This document shows positions 49,348 to 63,652 of a stretch of DNA of 64,000 bases, one piece after another. Each line of letters begins with the position of its first letter. The stretch's first letter is position 1. Source of the stretch: Acanthacorydalis orientalis (lineage: Eukaryota; Arthropoda; Insecta; Megaloptera; Corydalidae); NCBI GenBank assembly GCA_034766995.1, contig CM068319.1, forward strand, positions 20,372,422-20,436,421, given 5' to 3'. The translations under genes were made by a program, and so were the position numbers. The notes beneath the pieces were generated by a model, which had not been told where the DNA came from, ran no database searches, and worked only from the letters and a program-made list of their open reading frames with translations.

Positions 49348-50559
49348 CTTATCGAATAATTACTTTTTTATGAAAATCTAATTTTATAATTTAATTGATT
49401 AAAATATTAAATAAATTAATATCTTTGTTGTCGTATATAATATTTAGTCAACAGGAAACTTGTTAAAAATATATAATCTATATAACACTATAAATAAACC
49501 ATTTTCATTAAATGTAAGTATTTGTAAAACGTTGGTATTAAAATATCTAATAATAATAAATATATCTGTATTTTAATACTTGATTCCTTGAAATCACTGA
49601 AATTCTGATTGGATTTCAAAATTATTAATTTTAAATTTGAGAAAACCTAAACATTTGTGTTTCATATTAAATTAAAAGTATTAAATCCTTGAATCAGAAA
49701 AATGTAATTGATTTCTTAACGAATCAGTTAAAACCTATATCAGTGGTTTTTAATGAATCATATTTTAAACTAACCAACTATCTACAGTTGTATTTCAAAA
49801 TAGTATAACTTATCATTATTTACATATGAACTTGAAATATTTCGTTTGTAGTAAATAAATAATTTTATGAGGTAATTATTATATCATTCTATAAAGTAAT
49901 TTTAGAAAATTTTTTATTCATTTCTGACAATCCATAACTGTTTTCTTTTCTTGTGTACCCATTATTATTAGTTATTCTAGTAAAGTCCAGGAAACCATCC
50001 TTGACTTTTTGTTTTCTACAAACAACAAATAAGACTAGTATCAGACTTTTTAACGGAAAAATCATTCTAACCATTGTATCTTATTTGAGGCCAAATATCC
50101 GATAAATAAATTTTCTTACACAACTACATTTTTTCCATAATCATATATTTTTATATTTTAATAGTTAACGTGGGAAAAATGATTTTTCATCATTGTCTAT
50201 GATTCTATAATTAGTTTATATTTTTATTCATTTAAATAGATTATATCTTTGTTTACAGTGAATAAATTTTAGGATATCTAACAAGAAAACCTTGTGAAAA
50301 CAGGGATAAGGGCACATATTTTTTAATTTCACAAATGAATAATTTTTTCATCCCGAAAACTATTTTTTTTTTTGATCAAAAATGTTCAAGAAAAGAATTT
50401 TAATTATTGCTTATGCGCATTGCAATGACACGCATTCTTTGTCGAGCAATAAGGTATAGAAAAATCTAATTTTTTAAAAACTGAATTCGGTTTTATTATA
50501 TTTTATTTCTAAATAAAATTCTTATTGAGTAAAAATTTTATTACCTAGACTTATTTATC

Positions 50560-50562
<3 letters not shown>

Positions 50563-50622
<60 letters not shown>
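50563..50622. repeat. (TA)n microsatellite
   Basis: About 30 units, closed by GCATGC. Confidence 0.95.
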
Positions 50623-50625
<3 letters not shown>

Positions 50626-51891
50626 TGCAAAGCAGATCAATTATTTAAACTGAGTCATGATCCATTTCTGGATTTTAACAATTTAATAATTTATTTTTCA
50701 TGTATTTTGAATTCATAATTCATTTATAATATTAGCTTTTCGTTGAGTTCTCTCTCTCTGAGCAAACTATTTTTTTAATATAATTTTGATTCACTCTGCT
50801 TATTTTGAAGTAATGAATTATAAATCAAATAAATTTAACGATCATTCAAATGATTCCTTAAGACACAAATATACATGGTCAGTTCTAAATTTTACGACTG
50901 AAGTTAAAATCAGGTAATAGTACGCTGCTGAAATATATTTTATAATTATATTAGTTTTGGTAATCGTGAAAGTAAACATTACAGATGTTTAAAAACTTTG
51001 CTAATTATTCTATGCAAACTAAATACGTGTATCGAACACTTCTTTATTTTGTAATAAGTATTACATAAATATTGTCGTTTCATTTTATTGATTTCACTTT
51101 ACTTATAAAGAAATATAAATAGTTATTATCAAATGATTAAGCAAGTATCACAATTTTAAATAATTTTTCGTACTTAATTTGCGTAATGCAGAATATATTT
51201 TCAAAATTTAGCTATTATTAATCATATTACTGTGGAATATCGGCTGACAAGTGAAAAAACAAAGCTGTTCAACTATTAAAAAAAATTAGTTAAATTGGTA
51301 ATTAACATTATTTTCATGACTTTTTTTTATTAAAACTGAAAACTGCAGTTTGTCTATTGATAAAAAATATTTACTGTCTACCATTTATTATTGCTTTTAT
51401 TTTTTAATAAGCACTACAGCCGTTTGTATAATCTTTTCATCTATCGAATTTTTCAGATTTTGTTCAAAAGTACTCATTTTTTTCTCTTTCGGTATAGGCA
51501 TCCACTGTATTGGATTTTCATTACATTAACTTGATAATAAAAATGCCTAAATATTCCTTTAGACACATTAAATTGATTAGAATATGTTGTTATACTTACA
51601 CTGATTTTAATTTTTTCTGTATTTTTAACTGTTTAATCCAGTGTTATGAAATTTCACTTTCTTCCTTTGACTAAATCTATTATCTATTCTTTTATTCTCT
51701 TTTTTACATCCCACTTGCTTCATGTAAACTAAATGATTTTTACTGTAGACAAACAGAGAAAAAGAGCAATGTATTTAAGTAACTATAGCATACATTTCTT
51801 AAAACTAATACAAAAAAATGACAGTATCTTTTTAATACATTCAAAATAAGTATTTGATCCATTTCCTTTTATAAAACATTATTCTTTTAAG

Positions 51892-51895
<4 letters not shown>

Positions 51896-51955
<60 letters not shown>

Positions 51956-51991
51956 TATATTAATATATATAATGATGATGATGATGATGAG
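51896..51991. repeat. (TA)n with AATATATATT units and (GAT)n tail
   Basis: A TA block, two decamers TAATATATAT, then (GAT) about six times. Confidence 0.95.
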
Positions 51992-52131
51992 TATTAGTAT
52001 TTGAGTAAATCTGAATATTTTCACATATTTCCTTATTTATTTTCGATTGTGTATGCGTCTGATATAAATTCGGTATGTAAACAATTTATTCCTTATAAAA
52101 AAATATGCTTGAATTGTTTTTTATAAACATT

Positions 52132-52133
<2 letters not shown>

Positions 52134-52216
<83 letters not shown>
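52134..52216. repeat. (TA)n microsatellite, two blocks
   Basis: Blocks are separated by TACATAATATA. Confidence 0.95.
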
Positions 52217-52549
52217 CCAGGAAATAAAAATCAATCGATATCGTACACAAATTCTGGCCTGTGTTATTCTTGCTTTTGTGCTCGACGCCTTTTCGATTAT
52301 CTTTTGCAATATTGCGTTGTTGATAATCAAACTACCGTAATATTCCCCTAACGAAAACAAAACATAGACAATATATCTGTCATAATTGACAGATATAGTT
52401 AATATATAATGTTTGGCTCAACCCCTGACTACCACTATCTCTCATTTACACGCCAGCAGATATATGTTTAGTATAAACATACTGTCTAGGTAATCCTGTT
52501 ATGTAAGAGCGACTCCCGATTATGGCGTGTATGTACGAATGAGTGCATG

Positions 52550-52551
<2 letters not shown>

Positions 52552-52612
<61 letters not shown>

Positions 52613-52632
52613 TACATACATACAAACAAACA
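52552..52632. repeat. (TA)n-(CATA)n-(CAAA)n compound microsatellite
   Basis: About 28 TA units, then CATACATACATACAAACAAA. Confidence 0.95.
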
Positions 52633-52788
52633 ATAGTGTGGGGGTGTCCAGGCGTGTTGGGACCGTCATCACCTGTGCGGTTTAATTAAAAGTGAGCTTT
52701 GTTGGGGTTGAATTCGGTGGTGGTCGAAAATTACGTTTTTGGTAGAAACGACTCATGAAAAATGGGTTTTCATGATAATACATACATT

Positions 52789-52793
<5 letters not shown>

Positions 52794-52836
<43 letters not shown>
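52794..52836. repeat. (TA)n microsatellite
   Basis: About 21 units. Confidence 0.95.
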
Positions 52837-52842
<6 letters not shown>

Positions 52843-53085
52843 ATTACTCACTTATATTTTTAAGGGTGTGTTTATTACATATCTAACAGTTTCTCTGACG
52901 CAGACAACTGCATGCAAGGGTGAGGTTGTAATAAAATTATTGGTTTCACAATTGTATCTAACATGTTTTTTGTTTTATTTTTCTGTTGTTCATGATTAAA
53001 GGTAGTTCCATAATACTGTTGTAAGTAGAATAAAATATATTAAATGCATATAAAGTTATGTACGTACACTTGCATATTCGCGATT

Positions 53086-53090
<5 letters not shown>

Positions 53091-53130
<40 letters not shown>
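53091..53130. repeat. (TA)n microsatellite
   Basis: About 20 units, 20 bp before the MITE at 53153. Confidence 0.95.
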
Positions 53131-53131
<1 letters not shown>

Positions 53132-53152
53132 TCGTATGTATACTATACATAC

Positions 53153-53478
53153 ACTCAATCGTTTTATCACACGGTTCCATATAACACAATTTAGTGAACT
53201 TGGACAAGTCTCATATAGCACGAATGTTTCCATTACACTGTGTTGGTTGACATATACAGGATTCCCCTGTGTACATAATAATGCGATGTCTGTGCGTCAC
53301 TGTTCTTACTGAAAACTAATTCAGTAGACGGTTTCTTGTTTATAAATTCAGACACTGCGAAAACACGGTTTCATGTAACACGAAACGCATTCCTCTGATT
53401 TGTATTACTATTAGGTTTTGTTTAACACGATTTCTATACAACACGGAACGAATTAATCGTGTTATAACAGGGTTGACT
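53153..53478. mobile_element. Probable pogo/Tigger-type MITE
   Basis: The left end reads ACTCAATCGTTTTATCACAC and the complement of the right end reads AGTCAACCCTGTTATAACAC. They agree at most positions over about 25 bp. TA steps lie close to both ends. The interior repeats AACACG-type motifs (for example TATAACACAA, TTTAACACGA, ACAACACGGA), which is typical of Tigger-like ends of the (C)AGTCAACCC...TATAACACG kind. It is 326 bp and has no transposase. Confidence 0.5.
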
Positions 53479-53490
53479 ATATGTACATGT

Positions 53491-53499
53491 ATGTATATA

Positions 53500-53563
<64 letters not shown>
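53491..53563. repeat. (TA)n microsatellite with TATG variants
   Basis: It begins just after the right end of the MITE, so the MITE is bracketed by TA arrays. Confidence 0.95.
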
Positions 53564-53566
<3 letters not shown>

Positions 53567-54734
53567 TTATATGTGGAAAGAAGAAGCAGATGGAATTATT
53601 TTCCAAAATTTCAAAAATAAATTTCGTTGTCAATTTTTAGTACTTATATATTCAAAAATCGAATAAATTTTTAGTAATATATGAATTTAGTTTTTCAAAC
53701 AAACAATATGAAAAAAATCATTCTGACTAGTTAAAAAATAGAGTAATGTTTATCTTTTATTTGAAAATAATCTTATATTGTAATCTAATGGTCTATCTGT
53801 CTGTAAACTCGTTTTTTGTAGTATTTTTAAAATTTCATATATTAAAGTTTTTTTTAAAAAAAAATAATTTAATATTTTGCTATTTCAGATATTTCTTATA
53901 GCATATTTTAATAATTAAGAATAATTTTTCGTGTTAAAAATAGGTTTAAATATATTTAAAATACATTTTATTGAATGTATAAAGTAACCGGAAACTTAGT
54001 ACAATTATATATTGTGCTTTTTTTGAGAGGGCCGATTGAAACTAAAAGAGCATACTATACAATGAAAATATGTAATTATGCTTGTAGAATATGAGTGTTT
54101 ATTTATGAACCCTAACTATTAATTTAAAGTAATATATATTTTTTATTAAAGTATTTTATAACGGCACACCACTTAAAATTGTACAACAAATTATAAATAA
54201 CTGAAATTAACTGAAACTGAATACATCATCCAAAACCCTCTAAGATCGTTAGTTATTTATCCATATTATTATAAGAAAATTTCAATAATGGACAACATCC
54301 CAATGAAAATAAAAAATACAATTCAACAATAGAAATTACATAATAATAATAAAACTAATAAATACGCTTTTTTATGACAAGCCTGATGATTGCAAATTTT
54401 CTTTCTATGCTTTTAACTTGAAAACAAAACTCATATGTTATTCTACATACTTCAAGCCAATGTTTATAATTTCAATTTCTTTAAATCAATTTTTTGATAT
54501 ATTGTTTACTTGCAATTGTTGATTTATACCATTTACTATACAAACTTACACACACACATACATATACGTGTATGCTATATATAATTTCATAAATCCTACA
54601 AATTTCAAACAAGGTACGATAAATTTTCTGTTGTTTACATCGTACATGAAAAGAAGTGGTTATGTAGAGATTTACCTTAAATTAATAGCACATCTTCGTA
54701 CACAAAACCGAAATGGTTGAACTTCTCAAATCAC

Positions 54735-54738
<4 letters not shown>

Positions 54739-54800
<62 letters not shown>
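54739..54800. repeat. (TA)n microsatellite
   Basis: A pure tract of about 31 units. Confidence 0.95.
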
Positions 54801-54805
<5 letters not shown>

Positions 54806-55064
54806 GTATTGACGCGAGCATTATTTCACTGGCAAGCTCACTCTCATATACTACTGGTCATTATTTAAAGTACTATAATTTTTCATGCCGTTAATTATAA
54901 GAAGTTATTCAAACATACAATGGTACAGATAGGTTCGATTTAGAACGGTTTTACAAATATAATGCAGACAATCGTGTGTTTGTAAATTGGAACAAATTTC
55001 GAAATACCAGCATATCTGTATCAAATGAACAGTGATTGATGTATTATAATTTTTTTTATAATTT

Positions 55065-55235
<171 letters not shown>

Positions 55236-55907
55236 TTTCGTTTATCTAAATCAGTAAATACAAAAATGGACATACAGTTTCAACCATATACTTTCTTTGT
55301 CTGTTTCCGTAGGATGAATCTCATAACCTTAATGATTTGAAGATCGTGAGAATCAATTTCGTTGCACGTCGTGACCATTGAATATTTTTTGGATTTCCCT
55401 TTTCTGTTGCATTAAATGTACATATACGTATATGTAGATTATTCATACTGATATTTTAATGTGTTGTATATTGGTTAATGTATCTTTGTAGAATGCAATT
55501 TATGGTCAAAGCACAACTGTCATTATATATTTAACCCGATTTCAGTAATCATATATAATTTGTAGGATTTGAATTCTTTTTGGTAGATTTATATTGTTTT
55601 TTTCTTTCTATTGAAAACAGCTAGTTATTATGTAATATACATACATGAATGTGTATTCACATAAATATACACACACACGATATATATATATATAAATACT
55701 GTGTGTGTGTACGTAGAAGATGTCTTATCTATAAGTTTATAGAAAATTAAAAAAGAAATTAAATTATCAGTAAAAATAAATTAATTAATTATTTTATGAA
55801 AGTAATATTTGCAAATTTATTCAGAGAGTAAAATTCTAATACTTTATGTATATTTTAATATTTGTAAATGTGCTATTTTTTACTTTTAATTTTCTTTGAA
55901 TGAATTT

Positions 55908-55929
55908 GTTTTTTTTTTTTTTTTTTTTT
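55908..55929. repeat. Poly-T run
   Basis: About 20 uninterrupted T. No retroposon body is recognisable beside it. Confidence 0.8.
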
Positions 55930-56683
55930 GTATGTGTGTTATGTAAGTTATAAAAGTCTTATAGGTATAGATGGTATTTATGTTTGAATGTTGCTCTTTT
56001 TATATATATAACACATATCTTACTTATAAAATTAATAGAAATGTGAATTTAATACGAATCCGAATAAATGTTGAACCGACTGAGTAGTTTAAAGCTTTGC
56101 TTCAAATATAGGTTGTATTTCAGTAAGTAATTGATAGTACTATACATTTGATTAAAAAAAGAAAATCAAATTTTGTCAGCGTTCCAAATAATTAAAAAAA
56201 AGTTTTACTAAAGAAAAATGTTGTAAGAAAAAATATATAAAAAAGTATTACAATTGGAAAAGTCTCCATTGATAAAATACACATATACACATTTTATTTG
56301 TTTATTCCTCGATTACGTTTTAGAAAAAGTTGAAATTTTATATTGGTATATTCCTGAAAATATAATTTTGTTAGCAGATAAAGATACGTTATGTAGGCTT
56401 TTGCAATAAAAACGAATACATATTGTATAAACCAAAAGTAACCTTTACAACAAGGTCTTCAATTGTACTGTCTAAAATTTAATGAAGTTAAATACTCAAA
56501 TCAGATTTAAAAAATAAATCTTTTTTATAGGAACGTTTTATGAAACCATTTAACGAAAAAAATCTTGATAAAGCGTTTCTATAGAATTACATTTATATAA
56601 AAGTCATAAATCTGTCTATAAATTGTATTTGAGAACAAAAAGGACACAAATCGTATGTTTATATATATGTTTGTATGTATACA

Positions 56684-56687
<4 letters not shown>

Positions 56688-56741
<54 letters not shown>
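56688..56741. repeat. (TA)n microsatellite
   Basis: A pure tract of about 27 units. Confidence 0.95.
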
Positions 56742-56745
<4 letters not shown>

Positions 56746-57850
56746 ATATACTGGACATAAATGGTTTAGTTAGTCAATGAACAATGTATGTATGTATGTA
56801 CATAAGTAAATATATTTATGACACACATTCTTCACTTACAAAGATAGATTGTGGGTCAAGGTCTTCTAGGTCGTAACAGCTACTCTATCGTCAATTTGCT
56901 GTCGATATAACAAAAGCGTGCTAAAACGTTAACACTCCTGCATTAATCTGATAAAGGATCAATTAACCTGCTAAAGCATTCTTTGTAAATATGCCGCTTG
57001 GGTATACGGTTGCTCCAATCGTCGGAATATAACATTAAAATTTATTATATACAACGATCGATTCAATATAATGTATTGCTGTTATTAGGATTTTATTATG
57101 TTACTATTTTTTCCTAACTTTATAAAACCATCGCCATTTATACATTCAAAATTACACAAAGCTCTGTAATAAAACTATCACAGAGATAAAATATAATTGA
57201 ATTCAATATTTGAAATTTGATTAAATTTCATCGATCGCGTAATGAAATAAATTTAGCTTCGAATTAAAAAAGTTTAAAAATGTCTCCGTAAATTATACGA
57301 ACGTATTGTTATCAATAACTGTATTATTACACATTAAACTGTTACATAGTTAATTTTGGAAACGTTCCAATTGTACAGAAGAAACTTTTTCATTGATATT
57401 TGTACGAAAGTTTTTTGTCTCTGTTTTTGAATAGCGTGAATTCTTTCCATAAATAACATCCAGAAAAAAAACTACAAGAATGTTTTATGAAAGGAAGTGC
57501 TGTCGTGAACGCTTAATGAACTAATTTCGATGTTTGAAAATAATCTGACTAACTATGTAAACAAAATAAAAGATTTTATAAACATCGTGCACACCGATTT
57601 CAATATGGAGTCCATTAAAGCGTCAGAAATTAACACTAATAATAATAAATATTTTATAAATTGAATATCTTTTGAGATTTCAAAATAAAATATTTTTTTA
57701 GTCCAAAATTATTTTCCTGTATTCAGCCCGTATTTCTATTTATAATTAAATAAATCTGACTCTTTTGGTCTTAATATTAAATGTTTATACTATTTATTTT
57801 AAAACATTATAAGATAAATGCAAAATAGATCCATATTACTATTATATCCC

Positions 57851-57855
<5 letters not shown>

Positions 57856-57917
<62 letters not shown>

Positions 57918-57931
57918 GGTGTGTATGTGTG
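57856..57931. repeat. (TA)n-(TG)n compound microsatellite
   Basis: About 23 TA units, then a TG run with a GGG interruption. Confidence 0.95.
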
Positions 57932-58438
57932 TCATTTACAACATAAACAGTTATTTAAAGTACCGTAATATTTTCAAATAATCCATAATGCATTTTAGAT
58001 GTTAGCCTCTCCCTAACATGAAATGTTAGCGAGCAAAACAAAATTTGATCCGAATCATTTTTCATAATAAAACACACTTCCACGAAAAATGTATGTTTAG
58101 AAAACACAGGGATATATTTTTTTTCAAAGTGTACATATCGTACTAATTTTTATGTTCAGTTTAATAACGAGCATAAATTGCTGCGAGCAGCCCTTAAAAC
58201 CATTACACTAATACTGTTTTAATGCATATTTAGCATGTGTTACCATATGTGGCCACATAATTGATCTGTTAACACTTAAAATAACGAGCATAATATAAAA
58301 TATAGATACTTTATGTAGTTTGTAATTTATAGAGCGAAAAATAATAACAAGAAAAGATGAGGTTCAGTTTTGTTTAAAAAGATGTGTTGTGTTTATTTTC
58401 CTAATTTATATATATTTTTTTCATTTATTATTGTTATA

Positions 58439-58443
<5 letters not shown>

Positions 58444-58485
<42 letters not shown>

Positions 58486-58492
58486 TACATAT

Positions 58493-58570
<78 letters not shown>
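58444..58570. repeat. (TA)n array with four CATATATA units
   Basis: Two TA blocks flank a regular ATATACAT repeat (four units). Confidence 0.95.
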
Positions 58571-58572
<2 letters not shown>

Positions 58573-59767
58573 AGAAAGAGAGCTTTATTCAATATCTAAT
58601 AATTTCTATCAGCTGCCAACATTTAAAATATTAGAAAAATATGATGATGTGTTAGAATTGAAAAAAGTATTACTTTATGGAAATTTAGTATGTAAATATA
58701 TTTCAGTTTCATTTCTTAATTGGGAGAAATCGATTTTTTTATTTCTTACAAAGTTCAGTGAAATTGTTGAAACAGATATAGATTTTACATTTACTAATTT
58801 TCTCTTTATTTTAAAACAAAGAAATTTACTTTCTATAATACTTCAGAGGGCAAGGCATATCTACTCTAAACATAAATAAATTTGACTGGCAATTTAAGAA
58901 ATATGAATCTGTATATTTGATATATGCCCATTTAATCGTTGATATATGCATAGACATAATATACTTAAACTAATAATATTAAAGTGTATATACTTTCTCC
59001 GAGTAGAATATCAACTAAGAGCAAAATATAATTTACATTTTATCTGTCTCATTTAGAATATAAAGATTATATATATATATATAATTTTAAAGGGCAGTTT
59101 AAATTATTAAGTACAGTTTCATGTTTGTTGATGATACCACTGTATTATGTAATTACTCTAACACATTAAAACATATTTAATTTGTCCTTATCTATCTTGG
59201 ATGTACGAACTAACATTTTCAACAATTTGTGATGTGGAAGTACAGCTAATTTTATTCATAAACATTTAATTTCCTAATAACATCTTTGTTTACTTGTTTA
59301 GACTCTAAAGCTGATATGTTTGCAGAAAAAATATTTGTTATTTCTCTTAATCTTCTATTCGAAATTTTTAGAGTAGAATTATCTGTTTATATAAATTAAA
59401 ACTGCCAATGTATGTTTGTAGGTTCAGTAAAAGAAGTGTGTATGTGTATAAAAAAATAACGGAATTTGATATATATTATTTTTTTCATATGTGACAAATT
59501 ATGTTTATTTAACTAAAATGTGCTTGCTAATATCATAATTGTGTACCTATCAGTAACAATATCATTATTTTTAATGATCAAGCATAAAGTTCATGACAAT
59601 ATTTTAGAAACCACTAATAAGTTCATTATTTTAACACTCCATAAATTCGTAACCGAATCTAAACTTTCTTCTTAGAATTGTTTCAGTAGATATTAACCAT
59701 CCATCAAATTGTTGAAATACAACACTAACTATTTAAAAAAAATCAATACAGCAAACATAAAGATATA

Positions 59768-59850
59768 TATGACCGGTTTCAAACCTCGACTCGAACATCT
59801 TCCGTATAGAAAGTGGTCGCTGAAATATATTTAACCACAGCAGCTCATGA
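59768..59850 (-). other. Repeat-like motif, possibly a retroelement end
   Basis: On the - strand the block reads AGCGACCACTTTC, then GGAAGATGTTCGAGTCGAGG and TTTGAAACCGGTC. I recall similar GAAGATG...CGAAACCGGTC strings as dispersed retroelement termini in animal genomes, sometimes of Penelope type. A tRNA origin was considered because of GTTCGAGTC, but no cloverleaf fits. Confidence 0.25.
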
Positions 59851-60204
59851 GAACTTCACACTATACATTGAGCTCGACAAACAAAATAAGTGTATGTTAA
59901 TTATTTATTCGTACGTATTAAACAAATAATCGATACAAATTGTATTATTTTTTTATGCATGCCATTTACCATGTGTATTTAATTTTATGCTACTATTGAA
60001 ATATCACAAATAATTTACATAAATATATATTGGAATATTACTTGCATTTTATTACTCCCAAATGAAATAATTTTCAATCCTATTCGAATAGCGAACATTT
60101 AATGAATAATTAATTTCGCATGCATAACATTAAATTGTATAAAACGGTAAATAAAGAGACATACTTGTTGAAGTCACACGAGTGCAGGTAAAAATAGTTT
60201 ACAG

Positions 60205-60205
<1 letters not shown>

Positions 60206-60254
<49 letters not shown>
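60206..60254. repeat. (TA)n microsatellite
   Basis: A pure tract of about 24 units. Confidence 0.95.
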
Positions 60255-60256
<2 letters not shown>

Positions 60257-61239
60257 AATTAAGTATTTCATACTTGGAAACATTATATATGACAATTTTT
60301 GTATATTAGAGATATACACAGATGATCACAAAAAAGCTACTTTATTCAAAATAGTTTATATATTTTATATCATTTAAAATTCGATGCAAAATTAAAGTAG
60401 AATTAAAAAATATGCATATACTTTGATATATTACATATTCAATCCTAACCCTTTCAATACAACCTTTTGGTTTTGATTAATTTCAGTAAGTATTAATTAA
60501 TTTCATTAAGGTGTAGTTAAAATTGCCATAAATTATTGTCCACGAATTTTCCGACATCTTGGATAAAAGATCGAGTCCTGGGAAGTTTTTTTCCCAGCAG
60601 TATTTTATAATGAATTCACTATGTAAGGTATTTCCCCGACAGGATTTTTTAAAAATCGATGGAACATGTGTCTCGTCAGTAACGGAAGAGTTTAAATAAT
60701 TTCCTTTCGGTAATAATTCTAATATTTAACGAAACATATTAAATATTTTTAAATTATTAGATATTAGTTAGAATTTCTAAATGAAATTGTTAGTTACAAC
60801 GAAAACTAACGTGTTAAACATAAAATATAGTAAAGTCATATAATTTATTATCTAAAAGTATTTTTTTTTCTAAATAAATAAGTAAAATTTCATTCATACA
60901 TTTATCCTGTTACTCATGATATATATACCTATAAACGTTTCCCAAGATTTATATCAACATCAACCAGCTAGACTTTATAACAATAGTACAAACATTCGAA
61001 AGGTAATAACAATCATTTTATATTTAGATTATATTTATCATTTTATCTGATGTTTCACAATACGTTTGAACTTTCTAAGTAGATGTAGATATATTTTATA
61101 AAACAGTAGTAATATACATAAACTTGTAATTATTTTCGGTTTACTGCTTTATAAAACATTCGTTGATAGTTGTGTTAATCTCATTTAATGAGGAAAGCAG
61201 AAGATTTAAATAATTTTATATATGTTTGTATATTTGAAA

Positions 61240-61241
<2 letters not shown>

Positions 61242-61313
<72 letters not shown>
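61242..61313. repeat. (TA)n microsatellite with short CA tail
   Basis: About 32 TA units, then CACACATATG. Confidence 0.95.
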
Positions 61314-61315
<2 letters not shown>

Positions 61316-61604
61316 GTATATTATATGGGTGTATATTTATGTATATGAATGATCATATATACATGACATACATAAACTTTTACTAAAAATATATGTATAT
61401 AATTTACACTTTTTTTATATTACTTGTATAATAGTTCTCTTGATTGGTTTTATTTATAAAATTATCTTCTTGTGTTGTAGTCATAAAATATAAGTATATT
61501 ATATACTACTTTCGGATTCTATTTGATTAAAATGCTCGAAGGTGTGATATTTATGCCAATCTTTATTTTTCTTCACGAAAAAGATCTATTTTCATATTTT
61601 TACA

Positions 61605-61670
61605 TATATATATATATATAATATATATATAAATTATTATTATTATTATTTATATATATATATATATAAA
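61605..61670. repeat. (TA)n and (ATT)n palindromic block
   Basis: TA blocks flank AAATTATTATTATTATTATT, with mirror-like TATAAATTAT edges. Confidence 0.9.
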
Positions 61671-61801
61671 TTATATCCATTAATTTATTAAATGTCTTCC
61701 TGAAGTTTTCATAATGTAACCATTTTACTGGTATGCGTTTTAAATCTTCAGATTTAACATAACATAAATATATTTTAGTGACACAAAATAATTAAAAGAC
61801 A

Positions 61802-61803
<2 letters not shown>

Positions 61804-61856
<53 letters not shown>
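61804..61856. repeat. (TA)n microsatellite
   Basis: A pure tract of about 26 units. Confidence 0.95.
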
Positions 61857-61860
<4 letters not shown>

Positions 61861-63276
61861 TAATGAATTTGTTTTACTTCGAATTTTATATACCAAAATA
61901 ATAACAAGTAAAACTATAAATACTGCTTCTAAAAAAAGTATTGAATAGTCGCAATCATTTTCTATTTGCAGATATAATCTCTTTTGCTATTTATTCTATA
62001 TATTTGAATCTAGACTTTTTTTGATATATATTTTTTTTTTATTAATGACATTGAAATTATAAATTTTATTAAATTTTTATCTGTGAAAAAAGTATTTCGT
62101 AAAAAATACAACTTTTTATGCATTGTGGTCTACAATCAAACATTGATTTATTTAAAAATATAATTAATTATAATAAAACACTCATAATGTCCATCGAAAA
62201 CTAATTCAAAAGATCTATATTTTTTTCTCAGTAAAGTTGAATTCTGTAAATATTTGACACGAATATAAAACTGTATCCGACTACTGTAATCATTTATTTA
62301 AAGACTAAATGATACTTAATAGCTGCATCTACACCTTCGAGAGTTATTATTAAATTATGTAAATTACACTTTGAAACCAACTACAAAAGCACTTGTACTA
62401 AACGGTTATATAAGTGATCTGTATATTTTTTGTAAGCTTTTCAAGAATAAATGAACGTTAGAAGCTTTCCGCACAGGAAAATACAAAAAGAAACATAAAA
62501 CCTATATTACACTTGCTCTTTTCTAATAGTCATCTCATTTTTCTTTAATATTCGTTCGTGTTACAATTGTTCTCTTGTTGCTCGTACCGGTATGTATGCT
62601 GGTTATTGCCAACAAATGTCAGTGATAGTAAACATTAAATAATTTAAAACTAATTTTGGGGAGTACGAATATTTCTTAGTGTAAAATCGAATATAAATTG
62701 ATAATTTTTACAGATGATCGCTCATTTTTAATTCAATTTCATGTCGGAGCGTAACTATTTGTCAATAACTTGACTACTTTTAAGCCGTGAAAAAGGAATG
62801 TATTCAAATTCAATGGTGGTATTTATAAAGTGTACATATATTTCGATTATTGACATTGTACTTTATAGAGTCAATAAATAATTCATGATTTGACACTAAG
62901 TTTTATTTGATATTGTTGCATTAATATACATATATAACTGTTTAGTCGCCATGTATGTATGTTAATTAGGTTAGTTCTTGACCTTGGGCCAGTTTGCAAA
63001 AACCATTGAAAATTGTGTGGTTCACTGTTATGTATTTATATGTTTGTGTCTGTCCTCTGTGTGTTTGTATCTTTTTTTTTTATTCCACATAACTGTGTAT
63101 TAGTTAAAATGTTAAAATAATGATAACTTAAATGTTCGTCGACTGTGACAGTGTTTTTTTAATGTTCTTTTAATATTTATAATTTACATGTACGTGCGTT
63201 AAGTAAAATGTTAAAAACATAAATATACACACACGCGAATAAAATTCTTTTGTTCGTCTAGTAAATGTACAGTGTA

Positions 63277-63278
63277 TG

Positions 63279-63334
<56 letters not shown>

Positions 63335-63353
63335 TATATATATATATATATAG

Positions 63354-63392
<39 letters not shown>
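63277..63392. repeat. Long (TA)n array with GATA interruptions
   Basis: Three TA blocks are separated by TAGATATA and TAGATACATA. Confidence 0.95.
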
Positions 63393-63397
<5 letters not shown>

Positions 63398-63579
63398 TGA
63401 CAAAATTACAATCATTTACATTTACGAGGCTCAGAAAGACAGTCACAAGTGCTAGATTTTAATTTAGTTTCTAGCAATTATGTTTCAGAATGTTGACTTC
63501 TCTCAGTAAATTCTGTTTGTTACAATTCTTACATAATTGAAATTATATAGAAATCGAATTACCTAAGAGCAGCATTCAG

Positions 63580-63588
<9 letters not shown>

Positions 63589-63646
<58 letters not shown>
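63589..63646. repeat. (TA)n microsatellite
   Basis: A pure tract of about 28 units, ending ACATGTACGTATATA. Confidence 0.95.

Positions 63647-63652
<6 letters not shown>

Noticed and set aside
59768..59850. tRNA gene on the - strand, suggested by GTTCGAGTC
   Set aside because: No A box at the right distance and no acceptor, D or anticodon stems that pair.
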